From assembly GCF_910594005.1 (NCBI RefSeq), contig NC_057823.1, positions 95,652,015 through 95,716,014 on the forward strand: 64,000 bases of DNA. The letters are read 5' to 3'. A program made the position numbers and the translations under genes. The DNA comes from Cervus elaphus (taxonomy: Eukaryota; Chordata; Mammalia; Artiodactyla; Cervidae). The notes under the pieces are model-generated. The model ran no database searches. It saw only the letters and a list, made by a program, of their open reading frames with translations, and was not told the origin of the DNA. The stretch's first letter is position 1. Each line of letters opens with the position of its first letter. This document shows, piece after piece, positions 61,229-64,000 of the stretch.

Positions 61229-61298
61229 TAAAAGGAGCTGGAGGACAAAGCAGGTTGTAGGTTAACTAGAATCAAACTCCTGTTTGTTTTCTTTCTAG

Positions 61299-61358
61299 GT
61301 GGCTGCTTCCTCTGCCTCCGCCAGCAAGTCTTCCAGTATGAATCCCACAGAAGCCAAG
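61299..61358 (+). CDS. CAST: Calpastatin coding exon with internal start codon (MNPTEAK)
   Basis: A 60-base exon of 20 codons, preceded by TTTGTTTTCTTTCTAG and followed by the donor GTGTGG. It encodes VAASSASASKSSS followed by MNPTEAK, the conserved start of the shorter calpastatin isoforms and of the L domain (human: MNPTETK). In long transcripts it is read through from the exon at 30881. In transcripts from the internal promoter near 38 kb it is joined to a non-coding leader, and the ATG at 61338-61340 is the expected start. That ATG has A at -3 and A at +4, an adequate context. All frames are phase 0, so the same exon serves both uses. The next exons (rest of L domain and four calpain-binding repeats) are beyond the window. 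The L domain is reported to act on L-type calcium channels rather than to inhibit calpain. Confidence 0.96.
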
Positions 61359-63014
61359 GTGTGGAGCGTCTTCAAGGGTCAACTTGGGTGAACGCCCTTC
61401 CATTTGTAAAGCAAAATGAATAGGGACTTTGACAGATAGGTTGTGTGTCCTAGGAAACTTATGTTATGGAAGTAAACATTTTCTTCCTAATGAAGGTCTT
61501 TGAAAACTCAGCTTTCCTTTCAATATTTGCATCAAACACCATCCATATACTTACACATCATTTTAGAATATCTACAAAAGTGTAGTCAGTGAGAGTTCTT
61601 TTGGTCCTAGACTTGAGTTTTTTTAAATTGTAAGATAATTTCTCTAAGTACATTTCTCAGAATCTAGACAGAAATAAAAATTCTTAATTTCTTACTGAAA
61701 CGGTTTTATTATCCTAACCATTTAAAACTAAATCCAAGAATGAGAAAGTCTACACTAGATGAACATAGAAAGAAGTGACATAGATTCTGGTTATTTCAGG
61801 CACTTTCTGAAGTTTTTTTCTGACATTTGAGTCTTATGGGTCACCATCTTATTGATAAACTGTTGTTGAGTTCTTGGGGTATTCTGATAATTTCTTGGAA
61901 TTTCAGAATTAAAAATAAAAGAATGACCTACAGTTGGATTGCTCCATAAAATAATAAGCCTATTTCTAAAGAGTTGGCTGAGCGGCCTCAACCCTGTCAC
62001 CTACTTACCATGACTCGAACTGAGTTTCTCGGGAATGTTCTAGGATGGAAGATTAAAGAGGAAGCATTTTTCAAGATGCTCTCAACTATTTCTCATGAGC
62101 TAATATTCTTCAATGTCTTTTTAAGAGCTACCCCAGCTCCATTATTATCAAATTTCCCTTGTTCAAAATTACCAACATTTCCCTTGTGTTTTCCTTGTTA
62201 CTTTACTGTCCCAAGTAGGATTCTATGCTGTAATTTAATCCTGTTAATAATAATTTAGTACTGTTTAGTAATCCTGTGGCATCATCTTGAACTGTATTTA
62301 AAGGAGATTGCAAATATCCTGAAACACACTGTCAAACTCTAAGCCCTTAGTCAATGTCATTTAGCACTCATTTTTATTTTTAAATGTAAAGTTATGTTTT
62401 TATTTAGTAGTTAATTTCTTAATTTTTTTCAAAATATGTGTTATCTGATTCATGATTAACCACCTGTTAGGTGTCACTGCTTCTTTATACCAAGCTTAAT
62501 CTTAAAAAGTACCAGAAAATCTGATCTTTAAAATGATCTTAAGACTGTAGGAAAAACATTTACCCCCTGCCCCCAAAAAATTCTCATTGAACTTAGAGTC
62601 TGTGAAAATTAAAGTAAGGAGATAAAAAGGAGAGCCAGAAATATGGGATTTCCTTTTTTTTTTTTTTTTGCTTTTTTTTTTTATTATTATTTTGGTTCAC
62701 ATTTGACACAATGCCTCATTATAATTCATCCCTGCTGACTCTCAGTTTAAGGGCCGATACTTATTTCAAGTGTGTCCTGTTTTCCAGAGTAAATGTCAGC
62801 AAATGCTTCAGCCATTGCTGAGCGTGAATCATGAGAATTCTTGGCACTCCTACAGAGGTGGACTGAGGGAAGAGAGAGAACAGTAGGAGAGGGAAGAGAG
62901 GGAGGAACAAAAATAAGATGCACCAGTGGATGACTCAGAACCACTTTTGGCCTTAATTTTCTGTCCTTGGTGAATTTCAGTCACACTGTTCTCATTAATC
63001 GTCTTATCTTCATT

Positions 63015-64000
63015 GCTTCTTTCTTTAATTTTTTAAAATTTTAATTAGTTTTTGTTTTTATTTTACATTGTAGTAGGCTTCCCAGGTGACTCAGTGATAG
63101 AGAATCTGCCTGCCAATGCAGGAGCTTGATCCCTGGGTCAGGAAGATGCTCTGGAGGAGGAAATGGCAACCCACTCCAGTATTCTTGCCTGGAGAATCCC
63201 ATAAGGAGGGATAATCCCACAGAGGAGCCTGGTGGGCTGCAGCCCATGGGGTCGCAAAGAGTCAGACACGACTGAGCGACTGAGCACCCACACCCACAGT
63301 TGATTTATAGTGTTAGTTTCCGGTGTACATGCTTTTTCCATTTATTGCAGAATATTGAGTAGAGTTCCCTGTACGATCCAGAAGATCCTTGTTGGTTGTA
63401 CATTTTAAATACTAGTGTGTATATGTCAAACCCAAACTCCCAGTTTATCGTCCCCCCTTCCCCCTTTAATAACCATAAACTTCTTTTCTGTTCCTGTTTT
63501 GTAAACAAGTTCTTTTGTATCATTTTTTAAAGATTCCCCATGTGAGAGATATGATATTTGTCTTTCTGTGTCTGAATTAGTTCACTTAGCCCAATAATCT
63601 CCAGGTCTATCCATGCTGCCACAAATGGCATTATCTCATTCTTTTTAATGGCTGAGTAATAGTCCTCTCTATGTATATCTTTTTATCCTTTCATCTGTTG
63701 GTAGACATATAGATTGCTTCCATGTGTTGGCTATTGTAAACAGTGCTTCAGTGAACATTGGAATACACGTATCCTTTTAAACGATGGTTTTCTCTGGACA
63801 TATCCCTAGGAGTGGGATTACTGGATTTTATGGTAGCTCTTTGTTTAGTTTTCTAAGGACCCTCCATACTGTTCTCCATGGTGGCTGTACTGATTTCCAT
63901 TCCCACCAACAGTATGGGAGGGTTCCCTTTCTCACACCTTCTCTAGCATTTCTTGTTTGTAGACTTTTTGATGACGGCCATGTTGACTGGTGTAAGGTGA
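63015..64000 (-). mobile_element. L1 LINE 3' end, antisense, continues past the window
   Basis: The L1 3' untranslated region is split by a SINE (63075-63297). ORF2 C-terminal sequence follows, with hallmarks such as GAGTGGGATTACTGGATTTT near 63810 and CCATTCCCACCAACAGTATG near 63897. Older than the BovB copies judging by divergence. Confidence 0.92.
63075..63297 (+). mobile_element. Bov-tA SINE inside the antisense L1
   Basis: Head AGGCTTCCCAGGTGACTCAG; a small insertion near 63202; end CGACTGAGCGACTGAGCA. Confidence 0.93.

Larger units (their letters stand above)
30953..61298 (+). other. CAST: CAST intron containing the internal promoter
   Basis: About 30 kb. Besides the CpG-island promoter it contains a GC-rich patch at 33.9-34.2 kb, a paired duplication at 37.2 and 39.0 kb, an ERCC4 relic at 44.8 kb, four BovB copies, many SINEs, and L1, L2, MIR and MER5-type relics. 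Nothing recognised in 31525-32040, 32350-32940, 33380-33900, 38111-39020 (apart from ordinary intron), 41400-42640, 42790-44390, 45490-46200, 47040-47740, 48520-49310, 49880-50470, 50650-51490, 51800-53320 (purine-rich), 54810-56060 and 57720-58540. Confidence 0.85.
61359..64000 (+). other. CAST: CAST intron (5' part), downstream of the MNPTEAK exon
   Basis: No exon recognised. 61359-63014 is AT-rich unique sequence with two T-runs near 62655-62692. From about 63015 to the end it is an antisense L1 interrupted by a Bov-tA SINE. Confidence 0.85.

Noticed and set aside
1..64000. Search for prokaryotic operons, phage genes, toxin modules or retroviral proviruses
   Set aside because: None seen; the window is an intron-rich ruminant locus dominated by SINEs and LINEs.

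Overview
The window is mammalian, from a ruminant (cattle, sheep, goat or a close relative). The evidence is dozens of tRNA-derived Bov-tA SINEs, a complete Bov-A2 SINE, seven BovB (RTE) LINE fragments, older L1, L2, MIR and MER5-type remnants, consensus GT-AG splice sites and a CpG-island promoter. I cannot separate Bos from other bovids. No bacterial, phage or CRISPR feature is present, and most open frames are chance frames through repeats.

The window lies inside the calpastatin gene (CAST, + strand), which encodes the endogenous inhibitor of calpains 1 and 2. Three short coding exons are visible, at 7648-7710, 30881-30952 and 61299-61358. Each is a whole number of codons and together they encode the XL/L leader of the protein, up to and including the MNPTEAK start used by shorter isoforms. 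Earlier exons and all later ones (rest of the L domain and the four inhibitory repeats) are outside the window. Between the second and third exon is a CpG island (about 37.73-38.11 kb) ending in a strong splice donor at 38081. It matches the published internal 'type III' CAST promoter with its non-coding exon (1u, as I recall the bovine name). Transcripts from it should splice to 61299 and start translation at the ATG at 61338. An in-frame TGA and a tiny upstream ORF in the leader exon are consistent with that.

Layout: 1-7647 is intron with BovB, SINEs and L1 relics. 7711-30880 is a long intron with scattered SINEs, L1M, MIR, L2 and a 1-kb BovB. 30953-61298 is a long intron holding the internal promoter, a local duplication flanking it, a second GC-rich promoter-like patch near 34.0-34.2 kb, a decayed ERCC4 (XPF) C-terminal fragment at 44.8-45.1 kb, a 1.5-kb sense BovB, and an L1 with nested insertions and a microinversion. 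61359-64000 is intron ending in an antisense L1 that runs off the window.

I found no undescribed multi-gene system. The less ordinary items are the ERCC4-derived pseudogene, the duplication bracketing the alternative promoter, the in-frame uORF, a 40-bp near-perfect inverted repeat at 30.27-30.39 kb, an inverted segment inside an L1 at 57.42 kb, and a SINE about 70 bp from a CAST splice acceptor. All identifications are by eye and memory; no search was run.
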